Part shown: positions 36,307 through 45,630 of the stretch, piece by piece
How positions within the stretch are numbered: position 1 is the stretch's first letter
Layout of the letters: each line of letters begins with the position of its first letter
Origin: Pseudoalteromonas luteoviolacea
Lineage (GTDB): Bacteria > Pseudomonadota > Gammaproteobacteria > Enterobacterales > Alteromonadaceae
NCBI RefSeq assembly: GCF_018100925.1
Contig: NZ_JAGJEH010000001.1
Location: forward strand, 682,001-746,000
Length of the DNA stretch: 64,000 bases
Reading direction: 5' to 3'
Program-made: the position numbers and the translations under genes
Notes under the pieces: model-generated
Database searches by the model: none
The model's input: the letters and a program-made list of their open reading frames with translations, nothing else
Told to the model about the DNA's origin: nothing

Positions 36307-37296
36307 TTATTTTGCTTGACCTGTCCAGCTCCACCCTGGGTAGAACTTGCCGTTCACATTGGCATTGTTCCCAATGATAATTGAATAAGGCTTATCTACA
36401 GCCTTCCAGTTATATGCAGTTGAATGCTCTAGTTCAAATACAACATTCCCCCATATCCCGTAAGGCCCAGCAATAGTCGACTCTTTGTAAGCAGCAAAGT
36501 GGGTTTGCCCGCCCATCATGATCTCCCCTACTCGACTTTTGTTGTTGATTTCTGCAGCTCCTTTGCTCCAAACCATAAGTAAATTGATGTTACTTTGATT
36601 GTCAGCTAAGAAATATCCATTCCCCGCGACCTGAACTGAGCTAAAGTGGTTTTTGTCGTTCGACTTTGCTGAAGAGGTGTCGAAAACACTAAGTTTGATT
36701 TGGTCAGTTGCTTTTGTAAACTCTGCGTAAGAGCTGCCATAAACTCCAACGGAATTTCCTGAGAAACCTTCAAAATACGCTGTGCTATTGTCAGTGACCA
36801 AAAATTGTTGGAATGAGTCTTCGCTTTCTGATTTAGCATTAGTGGTAACGTGTTTCAGTTGTCCGACACTGTTGGCTTTAAGTTCAACCGCTGGTATATT
36901 ATTAGGTACATCTATATGAATGTTCGAAAGTACAACCGAACCTGAGTGAACCAATACCGCACTCTGTTGTGCGTGCTCCTGAACATACTTAACTCGTATA
37001 GAGCCTGTTCTACCAGCGTCATTTATAATTTCGAAGCGATTATTCTTAACTTGAATTGGGCCTGCGCATTCTCCTGAAATCACGAATTTCACTGTTTGCG
37101 CGAGGTAATTGAAGGAGACGGCTCTTTGCAGCGCTTCTGGGTGAGCTAGACAGTCAAGGTTGAGAGTGATGCTAGCAGCTAATTCTTGCTGAGTATTTGT
37201 TTGAATAATGCCCTGTTCCTTGTGCGCATTTACTGGCGCCGTGAGCAATATTGGTAGCGATAGTACGGCGAGTTTCATCAGATTTTTCGTTTCCAT
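36307..37296 (-). CDS. Exported protein, possibly beta-helical, unknown function
   Basis: A 329-aa protein with a signal peptide (METKNLMKLAVLSLPILLTAPVNA). The mature part opens with a DCLAHPEALQRAV stretch and two Cys, continues with FVISGECAGPIQVKNNRFEI and then many short beta segments with Asn/Ser/Gly turns (VLSNIHIDVPNN, VGVYGSSYAEF, YFLADNQSNINLLMVWSKG, HFAAYKESTIAGPYGIWG). The regular roughly 20-residue rungs suggest a right-handed parallel beta-helix like that of polysaccharide lyases or adhesins, but no catalytic signature was recognised. Monocistronic, with AAGGA upstream of the ATG. Confidence 0.6.
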   Translation of the reverse strand: METKNLMKLAVLSLPILLTAPVNAHKEQGIIQTNTQQELAASITLNLDCLAHPEALQRAVSFNYLAQTVKFVISGECAGPIQVKNNRFEIINDAGRTGSIRVKYVQEHAQQSAVLVHSGSVVLSNIHIDVPNNIPAVELKANSVGQLKHVTTNAKSESEDSFQQFLVTDNSTAYFEGFSGNSVGVYGSSYAEFTKATDQIKLSVFDTSSAKSNDKNHFSSVQVAGNGYFLADNQSNINLLMVWSKGAAEINNKSRVGEIMMGGQTHFAAYKESTIAGPYGIWGNVVFELEHSTAYNWKAVDKPYSIIIGNNANVNGKFYPGWSWTGQAK

Positions 37297-37838
37297 TAAA
37301 TCTTCCTTTTTAAAAATTTCTTTACATGTTGTGATCTAATTAGCTGAGAGTAACTAATTGTTACTGAAAGAGCCTTTGTTATCACGGCCTTCTCAGCGTT
37401 GTAATTAAATACGCTGAGCCTCTCAAGGCAATCGTGCTATTTCAGAGTTAGTCAATTTAATTGACTTTTAGACAGTAACTCAGTTTTGCGTTGGTGGTCA
37501 AAAAAACACCACGTAAAAAGGAGTTCATATTGTTATAAGATATCAATAATTATTTTGTTCATTTGAAACGCGCTTGAATATTGTTTCTGTACCCACGGTC
37601 ATAAGAGTGAGACACTTTATTTGATGGACCTGTAATGGGGTCTTGCGGTTGATTTAAATTTATTAGACTGAAACTAAAAGGTTAGAGCTGTGAAAATCCA
37701 ACACATTTTTATGCTCAAAAATAAATTTAATATAAATAAAAAAGATACAAAAATATTACAATTGAAATATTTTTCATATAGAGTTACATCCCTTATTACT
37801 AAATAATTCATTAAAAACCAAAGTAAATGGAAATAACT
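37297..37838. other. Divergent promoter region, 0.54 kb
   Basis: AT-rich upstream regions of the exported protein and the ExeM-like nuclease. I see no repeat or RNA structure in it. Confidence 0.4.
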
Positions 37839-40436
37839 ATGTTCAAAAAATCTCTACTAGCTTCGGCAGTCGCGTGTTTAATGACACCCGCTTATGCTGA
37901 GATCATGATTTCTGAATATGTCGAAGGAAGCAGCTATAACAAAGCAATCGAACTCTATAACAGCGGCGAATCTGAAGTCGATTTGAGTAGCTATCGCCTC
38001 GAGTTTTATTTTAACGGTAAATCTACAGCGGGAACCAGCATTGCGCTTGAAGGCACATTGTTGCCAAAAGCTACACATGTTGTAGTACACGCCAGAGCGG
38101 CAGAAGAGCTTAGACTCAAGGCACAACAACAAAAAGACGGCAGTTGGTATAACGGCGATGATGCCATTGTGTTGTCAAATAGCAATGGTGCTGTGGACAG
38201 TATTGGACAAGTAGGTTTCGATCCGGGTTCAGCGTGGACTGATCAAGGCGTTTCCACAAAAGATAAGTCACTGGTACGCATTAGCACTGTTGTAACTGGG
38301 GATTCGGTTGTAGATGATGTTTTTTTACCATCTACAGAGTGGGAAGCGCTAGCAAAAGACGACTTTTCAAATATTGGCCTTCATAACGCCACAGATCCAA
38401 CTGAGCCACCAGCACTCGTTTGTAATGAAAACAATGTTTTAATTCACGCAGTTCAAGGCGAATCTTTTGAAAGTCCGTTAGTGGGTCAACAAGTTGAAAT
38501 TCAAGGGGTAGTAACAGCGTCTTTTGTTGAAGATGGGAAATTAAAAGGGTTTTTCATTCAAGAAGAAGATTTTGAGCAGGATAACAACCCACTGACTTCT
38601 GAAGGTATATTTGTTTCATATCAAGACGCGTCAATTGTAGAAGGGCAAGTGATTAAATTATCCGGTAGCGTCAGGGAGTCATATGGGCAAACTCAAATTT
38701 CAAATGTGAGTAGCGCAATATCTTGTGGTACAGATTCGGTGGTAAGTGTAGACATTAGTTTGCCGGTAGAGTCTGGTTTGGAAGCGTATGAAGGTATGCT
38801 TGTGAACATAACCAACGATCTGTTTGTAAATGACACATACGGCTTAAAGCGCTACGGGGAATTAAAGCTGGGCTCTGAGCGTTTGTATCAAGGTACTCAA
38901 GTGGCATTGCCTGGGGAAGCGGCTAATGCTATCGAGCGCCTGAATGTGAGCAAAGAAATTACTTTGGATGATGGCTCGACAGCGCAAAACCCGGAAATAA
39001 TACCTTACCCGACACCTGAGCTTGATGCATACAATACGATTAGATTGGGTGATAAGGTGAGCGGCGTTGAAGGTGTGATCGGATATGGTTTCTCTCAATA
39101 TCGAATTCATCCGATCACAGCGCCAAACTTCATCCAAGAAAACCCTCGTAACGATTCTCCTCAAGTCACACAAAAAGGTAACTTAAGAATTGCGAGCATG
39201 AATGTGCTGAACTTTTTTAATGGTGATGGGCTAGGCGGCGGCTTCCCGACATCACGTGGTGCAGACTCACTAGAAGAATTACAACGCCAAAAAGCCAAAC
39301 TTGTGGCTGCATTGGTGACGTTAGATGCAGATGTCATCGGGCTGTTAGAAGTTGAAAACGATGGCTTTAGTGAAAACAGCGCGATCGCTGAGTTGGCCAG
39401 CTCACTAGGCGAAGCAGACCCACAAAATACCTATAGTTACGTTAACTTTGCTACTGATTCTGTAGGTACTGATGCAATAATGTCAGGGATAATCTATCGC
39501 AGCAATAAAGTAAAAGAAGTAGGTGTGCCCGCTTTCACAGATGCTGTCCCATTTGATTACGGTAATCGCCCACCAGTGATGCAGAGCTTTGAGGACTTAT
39601 CTACCACCGATGTATTTAACGTGGTAGTTGCTCACCTGCGCTCTAAAGGTAGCTGCAGTCGAGCAGAAGGTCTAGATCAGGATCAGAACGATGGGCAAGG
39701 CTGTTGGAATCAAGCTCGCGTAAATGCTGTGAACGAGTTACATTCTTGGTTAGCTGGTACTCCAACTACCGTTCAAGACGATGACACTGTGATATTGGGG
39801 GATTTTAATGCTTACAATTTGGAAGACCCAATCAGGCAGATGAGTGCAAATGGCTACTCAAATCTAAGGGATATTATAAACGGGGATGTGAATAGCTACT
39901 CTTACGTATTTAAAGGGCGCTTAGGCAGCCTAGACCATGCATTTGCCAGTGATTCTATGACAGCAAAGGTTGTCGCTATCTCAGATTGGCACATTAATGC
40001 AGACGAACCTGTTGCATTAGACTATAACGTAGAATACAAGTCAGACAAACATCAGCAATCGCTATACGCGGACCATGCTTATCGTTCATCTGATCATGAC
40101 CCGATTGTAATCGAGGTAAATACACAGGACCCGTACCCGGTGATTGAAGGTAAAATCGACAATATTTATGGCTGGTTTTGGTGGCAGCGAACTGTTGTTG
40201 AAGTACCTGAAGGATATAGTAATTTGGAAGTCAGCATTGAGGGTAACGGAGAGGCAGACCTGTATTTAAGACATGGTAAAAAACCTAAGTTTTATAAGTT
40301 TGATTGCCGTCCATATTTATGGGGAAGTAACGAGTCATGTCAAATACAAAATGCGCAAATGGGAACTTGGCATATTGGCTTGAGAGGCTTTTTGCCCTAC
40401 CACAACGTAACCTTAAAATATAAAATTACCAAGTAG
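37839..40436 (+). CDS. ExeM/NucH-family extracellular endonuclease
   Basis: 865 aa from ATG 37839, which gives the better signal peptide (MFKKSLLASAVACLMTPAYA) and spacing to TGGA; an ATG four codons earlier is possible. A lamin-tail domain (EIMISEYVEGSSYNKAIELYN) comes first, then an OB-fold-like region (about 210-420), and then an endonuclease/exonuclease/phosphatase domain: LRIASMNVLNFF, IGLLEVENDG, ILGDFNAYNLEDPI and SSDHDPIVIEV hold the metal and catalytic residues. A C-terminal PPC-type domain of about 90 residues (EADLYLRHGKKP) follows. ExeM and NucH degrade extracellular DNA for biofilm dispersal and phosphate uptake. No rhombosortase/GlyGly or sortase-like tail is seen. Confidence 0.88.
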   Translation: MFKKSLLASAVACLMTPAYAEIMISEYVEGSSYNKAIELYNSGESEVDLSSYRLEFYFNGKSTAGTSIALEGTLLPKATHVVVHARAAEELRLKAQQQKDGSWYNGDDAIVLSNSNGAVDSIGQVGFDPGSAWTDQGVSTKDKSLVRISTVVTGDSVVDDVFLPSTEWEALAKDDFSNIGLHNATDPTEPPALVCNENNVLIHAVQGESFESPLVGQQVEIQGVVTASFVEDGKLKGFFIQEEDFEQDNNPLTSEGIFVSYQDASIVEGQVIKLSGSVRESYGQTQISNVSSAISCGTDSVVSVDISLPVESGLEAYEGMLVNITNDLFVNDTYGLKRYGELKLGSERLYQGTQVALPGEAANAIERLNVSKEITLDDGSTAQNPEIIPYPTPELDAYNTIRLGDKVSGVEGVIGYGFSQYRIHPITAPNFIQENPRNDSPQVTQKGNLRIASMNVLNFFNGDGLGGGFPTSRGADSLEELQRQKAKLVAALVTLDADVIGLLEVENDGFSENSAIAELASSLGEADPQNTYSYVNFATDSVGTDAIMSGIIYRSNKVKEVGVPAFTDAVPFDYGNRPPVMQSFEDLSTTDVFNVVVAHLRSKGSCSRAEGLDQDQNDGQGCWNQARVNAVNELHSWLAGTPTTVQDDDTVILGDFNAYNLEDPIRQMSANGYSNLRDIINGDVNSYSYVFKGRLGSLDHAFASDSMTAKVVAISDWHINADEPVALDYNVEYKSDKHQQSLYADHAYRSSDHDPIVIEVNTQDPYPVIEGKIDNIYGWFWWQRTVVEVPEGYSNLEVSIEGNGEADLYLRHGKKPKFYKFDCRPYLWGSNESCQIQNAQMGTWHIGLRGFLPYHNVTLKYKITK

Positions 40437-40440
40437 TTAG

Positions 40441-40462
40441 AAGGTGGCTAAGCCACCTTTTG
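40441..40462. terminator. Bidirectional intrinsic terminator
   Basis: The 8-bp stem AAGGTGGC / GCCACCTT with a 3-nt loop is followed by TT on the plus side. It lies between the convergent nuclease and peroxidase genes. Confidence 0.75.
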
Positions 40463-41992
40463 TTACGTACGTCCTAATATTATATTTTGGACCTTGAGCC
40501 TTAGATTATCTGGATCGGGTGTTCTAGGGCTTGGCTCGAATCTTCTAATACAGCGTGAGTCTTTGGCACATTTGTCGGTGAGTGATTTTAAAAATGCGAC
40601 GAGATCTGCTTGTTGGTTTGTATTCAACGGTGGCGCGACAAATGGAGATAATTGCAATAGATTTAGTGCGGTTTGGCTATTTTCCAGCGCATTATTGTTG
40701 AGTGACTGGCAATGTTGATCTTGAGTGAATTGTCGCAGGCCACAAGCTCCGCCCTTTTCAAAAAAACCACTAATTGCACTTTGTGGGTCAACGTAGTGTG
40801 CAACAACTTCTTCGAGTGTTTCGTAAGCGCCTGAATGTCCATACGGGGCTGTTAGCTCGACGTTTAGCAAGCTAGGTACTCTAAACGCAAACATATTCCT
40901 CTGCTCAGAATCAATTAAGAACCGCCCTTCATCTGAATTGTGTTCGTTTAAACCAATACCAAACTGAGGAAATGCAAGGTTGAAAAACCCATCATTACTA
41001 AATCGGGTGCCACCATGGCAATTTACGCACCCCGCACCTCCATCACTGATTTGCGTAAAAAATAGCGCTGCGCCGCGCTTTTGTGCTTGGGTCATCGCAT
41101 TTTGGTTTCCACGCAAATAATCATGCCATGGAGAGTTTACTAGGTTTACAGATGCTTGATATTGTCCAAGTGCAAACGCAATACTATCGAATGTAATTAA
41201 GGACTGTGAAGCGTCATTGCTATTAAATGCCTGTCTAAACTCCTTGAGCCATTCATTCTTATCGAGTTCATTAGCTAGCTCGCCATAGTTACCTATGCGT
41301 TGGGCGAGGTGTTCTCTAACAGACTGGTTATCGAGCGCATTTGGAAAAGCCTGACCGCGCATTTCCTCTCTAGAGGTCACTGGGAAGCGTGATAAAGCTC
41401 CGACAAGGTCATTGCCTACCCGCTCATCAATAATACCAAAACCGGAGTCTGGTGTTGTTATTCCTGAGATCTCGGTTCCAGAGGTATCTGTAGTGGTTAT
41501 ACGTTGCACTCGCCCATCCCAAAATAAACTCGAATTAGCGAGTCCAACATTGAAAATAGTCGGCGAGTTTCTCGGAATATTAATTGTATCAGAGGTTAAT
41601 CTAAGTGGGCCGATGATATCTGGATTGACGGCGTTGGTACCAATCGGTAAAGATAGTCCATCAGCTCCGCCCAGTCTCGGGTGGTGACAACTAGCGCATG
41701 CCACAGTCTTCTCTGCACCGAGCGCTTTGCTGAAGAAAAGCTTCATACCGAGTTGCGGTATTGGCTCTGATATATGCGGCAACGCGGATAGTTCGGGGAT
41801 CGTCGAGCTCAGGTTTTGTCCAGCTACGATCTCCTGCAATTGAATATCAACCGCTGTTTGGATTTGAACCAACTGCTTTGCATGCCCTTTTTTCGGTCTA
41901 TGCGGTTCATGGCTGGGTTTTGCTTGTATTTGAAAACTGGATACGCTTAAAAAGATTAACGCACCCAGGCCTATTCGGTTTTTATATTTCAT
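40463..41992 (-). CDS. Dihaem cytochrome c peroxidase/MauG-family protein
   Basis: 509 aa from ATG 41992 (AGGGG ribosome site; an earlier in-frame ATG is less good). After a signal peptide of about 24 residues come two c-type haem sites, CASCH at 99-103 and CVNCH at 321-325, each in the usual CCP setting (KTVACASCHHPRLGGADGLS; GGAGCVNCHGGTRFSN). The C-terminal part has FRVPSLLNVELTAPYGHSGAYETL, the peroxidase-family Met/His region. It would reduce H2O2 or oxidise a partner in the periplasm. It is longer than classical CCP (about 330 aa), as in the MauG-like and secreted branches. Divergently placed from no partner; monocistronic. Confidence 0.85.
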   Translation of the reverse strand: MKYKNRIGLGALIFLSVSSFQIQAKPSHEPHRPKKGHAKQLVQIQTAVDIQLQEIVAGQNLSSTIPELSALPHISEPIPQLGMKLFFSKALGAEKTVACASCHHPRLGGADGLSLPIGTNAVNPDIIGPLRLTSDTINIPRNSPTIFNVGLANSSLFWDGRVQRITTTDTSGTEISGITTPDSGFGIIDERVGNDLVGALSRFPVTSREEMRGQAFPNALDNQSVREHLAQRIGNYGELANELDKNEWLKEFRQAFNSNDASQSLITFDSIAFALGQYQASVNLVNSPWHDYLRGNQNAMTQAQKRGAALFFTQISDGGAGCVNCHGGTRFSNDGFFNLAFPQFGIGLNEHNSDEGRFLIDSEQRNMFAFRVPSLLNVELTAPYGHSGAYETLEEVVAHYVDPQSAISGFFEKGGACGLRQFTQDQHCQSLNNNALENSQTALNLLQLSPFVAPPLNTNQQADLVAFLKSLTDKCAKDSRCIRRFEPSPRTPDPDNLRLKVQNIILGRT

Positions 41993-42072
41993 ATTTTCGC
42001 CCCTTGATGATGTAATAACTAGCTTGTTCATCAAATGTGCAAAAAGTATGTTACCGAAACAGATTTATGTTG

Positions 42073-42681
42073 TTACGTATCTTTTTTGGTTGTGCGACTG
42101 TGCCACCTTACAATTTCTTTGTGATCACGTGTGACTGAGTCACCGACAGATTCACAATGTTGCACCTCTTTAGCGAGTACTGCTTCTGCATTAATTTCTA
42201 ACTTCTGTAGCAGCTGCCTCAGCGTACTTTGCTCATCTGGCGTTAATGTTTCGAGTAATTTTTCTTCTCGATTTTGTAGGTGAGCTGTGACCTTTGCGTA
42301 TATACACCGACCTTCTTCTGATAGTTCGACTGGTTTACTGCGGGTTTGCTCTTGCCCCTGTACATATTGAGCGAGCCCCTTTTTAATTAGCGCTGCGATA
42401 GCCCTTGTTGTTGAATAAGGATCCAGCCTCGTTTGGTATGCGATGTCTGACGCAGTAATTGGACCATATGATCCGATATTAACCAGTATGCGCAGTTCCC
42501 TCGTATCCAAATCAGTCAGACTACGAATTATCGGATCTCTGGATATAGAAAGTAGGTTACTGACGACAGCAACTTGAAACGGAATATGGTTTTCTAGAGA
42601 CAGTATTTGTCTATTGTCGCCTTGCGCGAAGCTTTCTAATCTGTTTTTTAATGCATTTTTATATGAAATATCACTAGACAA
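42073..42681 (-). CDS. MarR-family transcriptional regulator
   Basis: A 202-aa regulator. The winged helix-turn-helix spans about 58-130 (ITASDIAYQTRLDPYSTTRAIAALIKKGL), with a wing near EQTRSKPVELSEEG. The dimerisation helices extend both ends, giving more length than the usual 150 aa. The start is TTG 42681, supported by GGAG 7 bases upstream. It is divergent from the CMD-domain gene, and a perfect palindrome lies between them, so autorepression and control of that gene are likely. Such pairs often respond to oxidants or phenolics. Confidence 0.85.
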   Translation of the reverse strand: MSSDISYKNALKNRLESFAQGDNRQILSLENHIPFQVAVVSNLLSISRDPIIRSLTDLDTRELRILVNIGSYGPITASDIAYQTRLDPYSTTRAIAALIKKGLAQYVQGQEQTRSKPVELSEEGRCIYAKVTAHLQNREEKLLETLTPDEQSTLRQLLQKLEINAEAVLAKEVQHCESVGDSVTRDHKEIVRWHSRTTKKDT

Positions 42682-42704
42682 CTAGTTTCTCCAGGAGTAT
42701 TTTA

Positions 42705-42720
42705 TGTTGCATATGCAACA
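42705..42720. promoter_or_regulatory. Perfect 16-bp palindrome, likely MarR operator
   Basis: TGTTGCATATGCAACA lies midway between the divergent MarR and CMD-domain genes (24 bases from one start, 26 from the other). Its size and symmetry fit MarR dimers. Confidence 0.65.
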
Positions 42721-42746
42721 AATGATAAATTTAACAGGAGCTGATT

Positions 42747-43340
42747 ATGCCTTTAGTTACCCCTTTATCTCAAGACCACGATCAGGAAGTAACTGAACTT
42801 GCGAAATTCTTTAATGAAACACTAGGCTTTTGCCCTAATAGTGTACTCACGATGCAAATTCGACCTGCAATTGCACGCGCATTCATAAACTTAAATAAAG
42901 CAGTCATGGAAAACCATGGGCGCGTGACATCTGAGCTTAAAAGGCTAGTTGGTTATATTACAAGTGCAAATACCGGTTGCCGCTATTGTGAAGCGCATAC
43001 AATTTTAGCTGCACAGCGATATGGTGGTACGGACTCTAGATTGGCTCAAATTTGGCAGTTTAGAGAGTCAGACGTATTTACAGATGGTGAAAAGGCTGCA
43101 TTTGAATTTGCGTTGGCTGCTTCGAGTGTACCTAATGCCGTTGATGAACCTATTCAAACAGAACTGAGAAAATACTGGGATGATGGCGAAATTGTTGAGC
43201 TACTCGGTGTGATATCTCTATTTGGCTACCTTAATCGTTGGAACGACTCTATGGGTACTACATTAGAGTCAGGAGCAATTGACGCTGGCGAGACTTTATT
43301 AAAACAAAACAACTGGGAAGTTGGAAAACATCAGTCTTAA
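42747..43340 (+). CDS. Carboxymuconolactone decarboxylase/AhpD-like protein
   Basis: A 197-aa helical protein with the CMD-family active motif TGCRYCEAHT (Cys78, Cys81, His84), the redox CxxC-x-x-H of AhpD-type peroxidase-related proteins. The C-terminal half (AAFEFALAASSVPNAVDE, IVELLGVISLFGYLNRWND) is the usual second part of the peroxidase-related branch. The neighbouring MarR regulator and the palindrome in front suggest induction by peroxide or electrophile stress. The ribosome site AGGAG is 7 bases upstream, and a terminator follows. Confidence 0.87.
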   Translation: MPLVTPLSQDHDQEVTELAKFFNETLGFCPNSVLTMQIRPAIARAFINLNKAVMENHGRVTSELKRLVGYITSANTGCRYCEAHTILAAQRYGGTDSRLAQIWQFRESDVFTDGEKAAFEFALAASSVPNAVDEPIQTELRKYWDDGEIVELLGVISLFGYLNRWNDSMGTTLESGAIDAGETLLKQNNWEVGKHQS

Positions 43341-43364
43341 ACCTACCTTTACATCTCAACTACC

Positions 43365-43394
43365 AAAGGCTTTTTCATATGATCAAGCCTTTTT
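43365..43394 (+). terminator. Intrinsic terminator after the CMD-domain gene
   Basis: The stem AAAGGCTT / AAGCCTTT with a 12-nt loop is followed by a T-rich tail, 25 bases past the stop. Confidence 0.8.
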
Positions 43395-43500
43395 ATTTTC
43401 AAGTCGCATGGTGCATTCATCGCCGTCGTAGAGCAATGTCAAAGGGTAACCATTTGGAGGCTATAACAATGTGGCTACTAAATGCGCAAATCAAGTGCCG

Positions 43501-43524
43501 AAGTTTCATTATTTATCGAAACTT
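43501..43524. promoter_or_regulatory. Inverted repeat AAGTTTC-N10-GAAACTT, copy 1
   Basis: 7-bp arms with exactly 10 bases between them, about 200 bases before the GbsR-family gene. The geometry is identical to the copy at 43634-43657. Confidence 0.55.
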
Positions 43525-43633
43525 TTAAAAGATTTTCATCAGGCAATATACAAATACGTGAAAAGCGACTAGATTACAGTCTGGCTTTAGGTACTAACTC
43601 GATTATCCAAGTTTATTGTATAAACTATTTGTG

Positions 43634-43657
43634 AAGTTTCAGAAAAAAGTGAAACTT
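43634..43657. promoter_or_regulatory. Inverted repeat AAGTTTC-N10-GAAACTT, copy 2
   Basis: The same arms and spacing as copy 1, extended here to 10-bp arms (TGAAGTTTCA / TGAAACTTCA at 43632-43641 and 43650-43659), 63 bases before the GbsR-family start. The pair is the likely operator for the regulator and cioAB. Confidence 0.6.
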
Positions 43658-43721
43658 CAGTTGATCTGAGTCAATTACCTCTGTATATTTAACTTTCAAT
43701 AATTACTGAACGTTTAGAATT

Positions 43722-44267
43722 ATGAATTTATCACCAAAAATCGAAAACTTCGTGCTCCATTGCGGTGAAATGGGCAGTCGTTGGGGATTTAACAGAACCA
43801 TTGGGCAAATGGTGGGGTTACTCGTTATCAATGAGCACCCGCTAACTGCGAATCAAATCGCAGAAGCCTTAAAGATTTCCCGAGGCAATGTCAGTATGGG
43901 GATCAAAGAGTTGCAATCATGGCAGCTAGTAAAAGTTCAACATATCCCCGGCGATAGAAAAGAATATTATGCGCCGAACGGTACAATATGGGACCTTGCT
44001 AACAAAGTGTTCGAAGAACGACGTAAGCGAGAAATAGACCCTACTCTGACGTTATTACGCGACCAAATACTTGATACCGCTAATACGCCAGAGGAAAAGT
44101 ACGCTCAGGAGCAAATGCAATCCATCCATGACCTGTTAGAAACAGTAACGAAATGGTCGGCGGAATTGCAGAGGTTGACACCTGAACAATTGCAATCATT
44201 GATGAAACTTGGTTCATCGGTAAGTAAGGTGATCGACCTCAAGGACAAGTTATTGAAAAAGTCGTAA
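43722..44267 (+). CDS. GbsR/MarR-family regulator of cioAB
   Basis: A 181-aa regulator with the helix-turn-helix at about 40-70 (LTANQIAEALKISRGNVSMGIKELQSW) and a wing with PGDRKEYYAP, the GbsR-family pattern. A long C-terminal helix provides dimerisation. It precedes the bd-oxidase genes by 16 bases on the same strand, so it is in their operon. GbsR-family genes directly before cydAB/cioAB are common in marine gammaproteobacteria. Two identical inverted repeats in front suggest autoregulation. Confidence 0.88.
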   Translation: MNLSPKIENFVLHCGEMGSRWGFNRTIGQMVGLLVINEHPLTANQIAEALKISRGNVSMGIKELQSWQLVKVQHIPGDRKEYYAPNGTIWDLANKVFEERRKREIDPTLTLLRDQILDTANTPEEKYAQEQMQSIHDLLETVTKWSAELQRLTPEQLQSLMKLGSSVSKVIDLKDKLLKKS

Positions 44268-44283
44268 ATAACAGAGGTGTGTC

Positions 44284-45630
44284 ATGCTTGATACCTTATT
44301 GCTGTCGCGAATTCAGTTCGCGACAAATATAAGCTTCCATATACTTTTCCCGACCATATCCATAGCGCTTGCTTGGTTTTTGGTTTTTTTTAAAGTCAGA
44401 TATGTTCAAACAAACCAGCCCGTTTGGCTCCGGGCTTATCGGTTTTGGGTGAAAATATTCGCGCTAACCTTTGCACTTGGTGTGGTAAGTGGTATCACCA
44501 TGTCGTTCCAATTTGGCACTAACTGGCCAGGTTTTATGGAACGAATAGGCAATATTGCTGGCCCCTTGTTGGGATATGAAGTTCTGACTGCTTTCTTTAT
44601 GGAAGCGACATTTCTGGGAGTTATGTTATTTGGTATGAAGCGTGTCAGCCCTGCTGTTCACACGTTTTCCACCATTGTAGTTGCTATTGGCACTTCAATA
44701 TCTGCATTTTGGATTCTCTCTTTAAACAGCTGGATGCAAACACCAGTTGGTTACGAAATTATTGATGGTGTTTTTTATCCAAAAGATTGGTTTGCCATCA
44801 TTTTTAATCCGTCTTTTGGTTACCGTTTGTCCCATATGTTACTTGCATCCGGGATCACAGCGTCGTTTTTGGTGGCTGGAATAAGCGCTTATCGTCTACT
44901 GAAGGACGACCACAAACATGCGCCAAAGTTAACCTTAAAAGTTGCGCTTACGGTCGCTGTCATTTTAACTCCGTTGCAGGCATTTGTAGGGGATCTTCAC
45001 GGATTAAACACATTTGAGCACCAACCACAAAAAGTTGCCGCGATGGAAGGTGTTTGGGAGACCGAAAAAGGAGCACCACTCCTATTATTTGCTATTCCCG
45101 ATGAAGAGACCCGTTCAAATCACTTTGAGCTTGCAATTCCGAATCTAGCAAGTTTGATACTCACTCATGAACTAGATGGTGAAATTAAAGGCTTGAATGA
45201 GTTTAAAGGCGCGCACCCGCCTGTTAAACCCGTTTTTTATGGTTTTAGAGTTATGGTTGGGTTGGGTTTGCTTATGATCCTGATTTCGGTTGTCGCAAGA
45301 TTTACCTTGTTTAAAACAGGAGATCTGCCTCGCTGGCAACTAAAAGCATTGGTTGTAATGACGTTTTCTGGTTGGGTTGCCACACTCGCTGGGTGGTATG
45401 TTACCGAGATCGGTCGACAGCCCTACATGGTTCAAGGTTTAGTAAAAATAGATGAATTGGTGACACAAGTTCCCTCAGAGCATGTGTTATACACCCTGAT
45501 TGGTTACATTTGTATTTATGCACTGTTACTCGCAGCCTACATCAAGACCTTATTTTATACCGCCGATAAAGCCGTTGAGGTCGAGGAATACGAGCTTAAT
45601 CCACCAATGCGAGGAGAACAACATGCTTAG
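44284..45630 (+). CDS. cioA: Cytochrome bd-type (CioA) quinol oxidase subunit I
   Basis: A 448-aa membrane protein. The haem ligands are visible: His19 (MLDTLLLSRIQFATNISFH), a His near residue 184 in YRLSHMLLAS, and Met in GRQPYMVQGL. The acidic pair of the proton/haem site is in YEVLTAFFMEATFLG. It is shorter than E. coli CydA (522 aa) because the quinol loop is short, which marks the cyanide-insensitive CIO branch. It reduces O2 to water with quinol electrons in the inner membrane. cioB starts inside its last codons. Confidence 0.92.
   Translation: MLDTLLLSRIQFATNISFHILFPTISIALAWFLVFFKVRYVQTNQPVWLRAYRFWVKIFALTFALGVVSGITMSFQFGTNWPGFMERIGNIAGPLLGYEVLTAFFMEATFLGVMLFGMKRVSPAVHTFSTIVVAIGTSISAFWILSLNSWMQTPVGYEIIDGVFYPKDWFAIIFNPSFGYRLSHMLLASGITASFLVAGISAYRLLKDDHKHAPKLTLKVALTVAVILTPLQAFVGDLHGLNTFEHQPQKVAAMEGVWETEKGAPLLLFAIPDEETRSNHFELAIPNLASLILTHELDGEIKGLNEFKGAHPPVKPVFYGFRVMVGLGLLMILISVVARFTLFKTGDLPRWQLKALVVMTFSGWVATLAGWYVTEIGRQPYMVQGLVKIDELVTQVPSEHVLYTLIGYICIYALLLAAYIKTLFYTADKAVEVEEYELNPPMRGEQHA

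Noticed and set aside
14186..43659. Shared AAGTTTC/GAAACTT word at the RND promoter and the cioAB promoter as one regulon
   Set aside because: At the RND operon the units are direct with 4-bp gaps; at cioAB they are inverted with 10-bp gaps. The regulators belong to different families, so the shared heptamer is probably chance.
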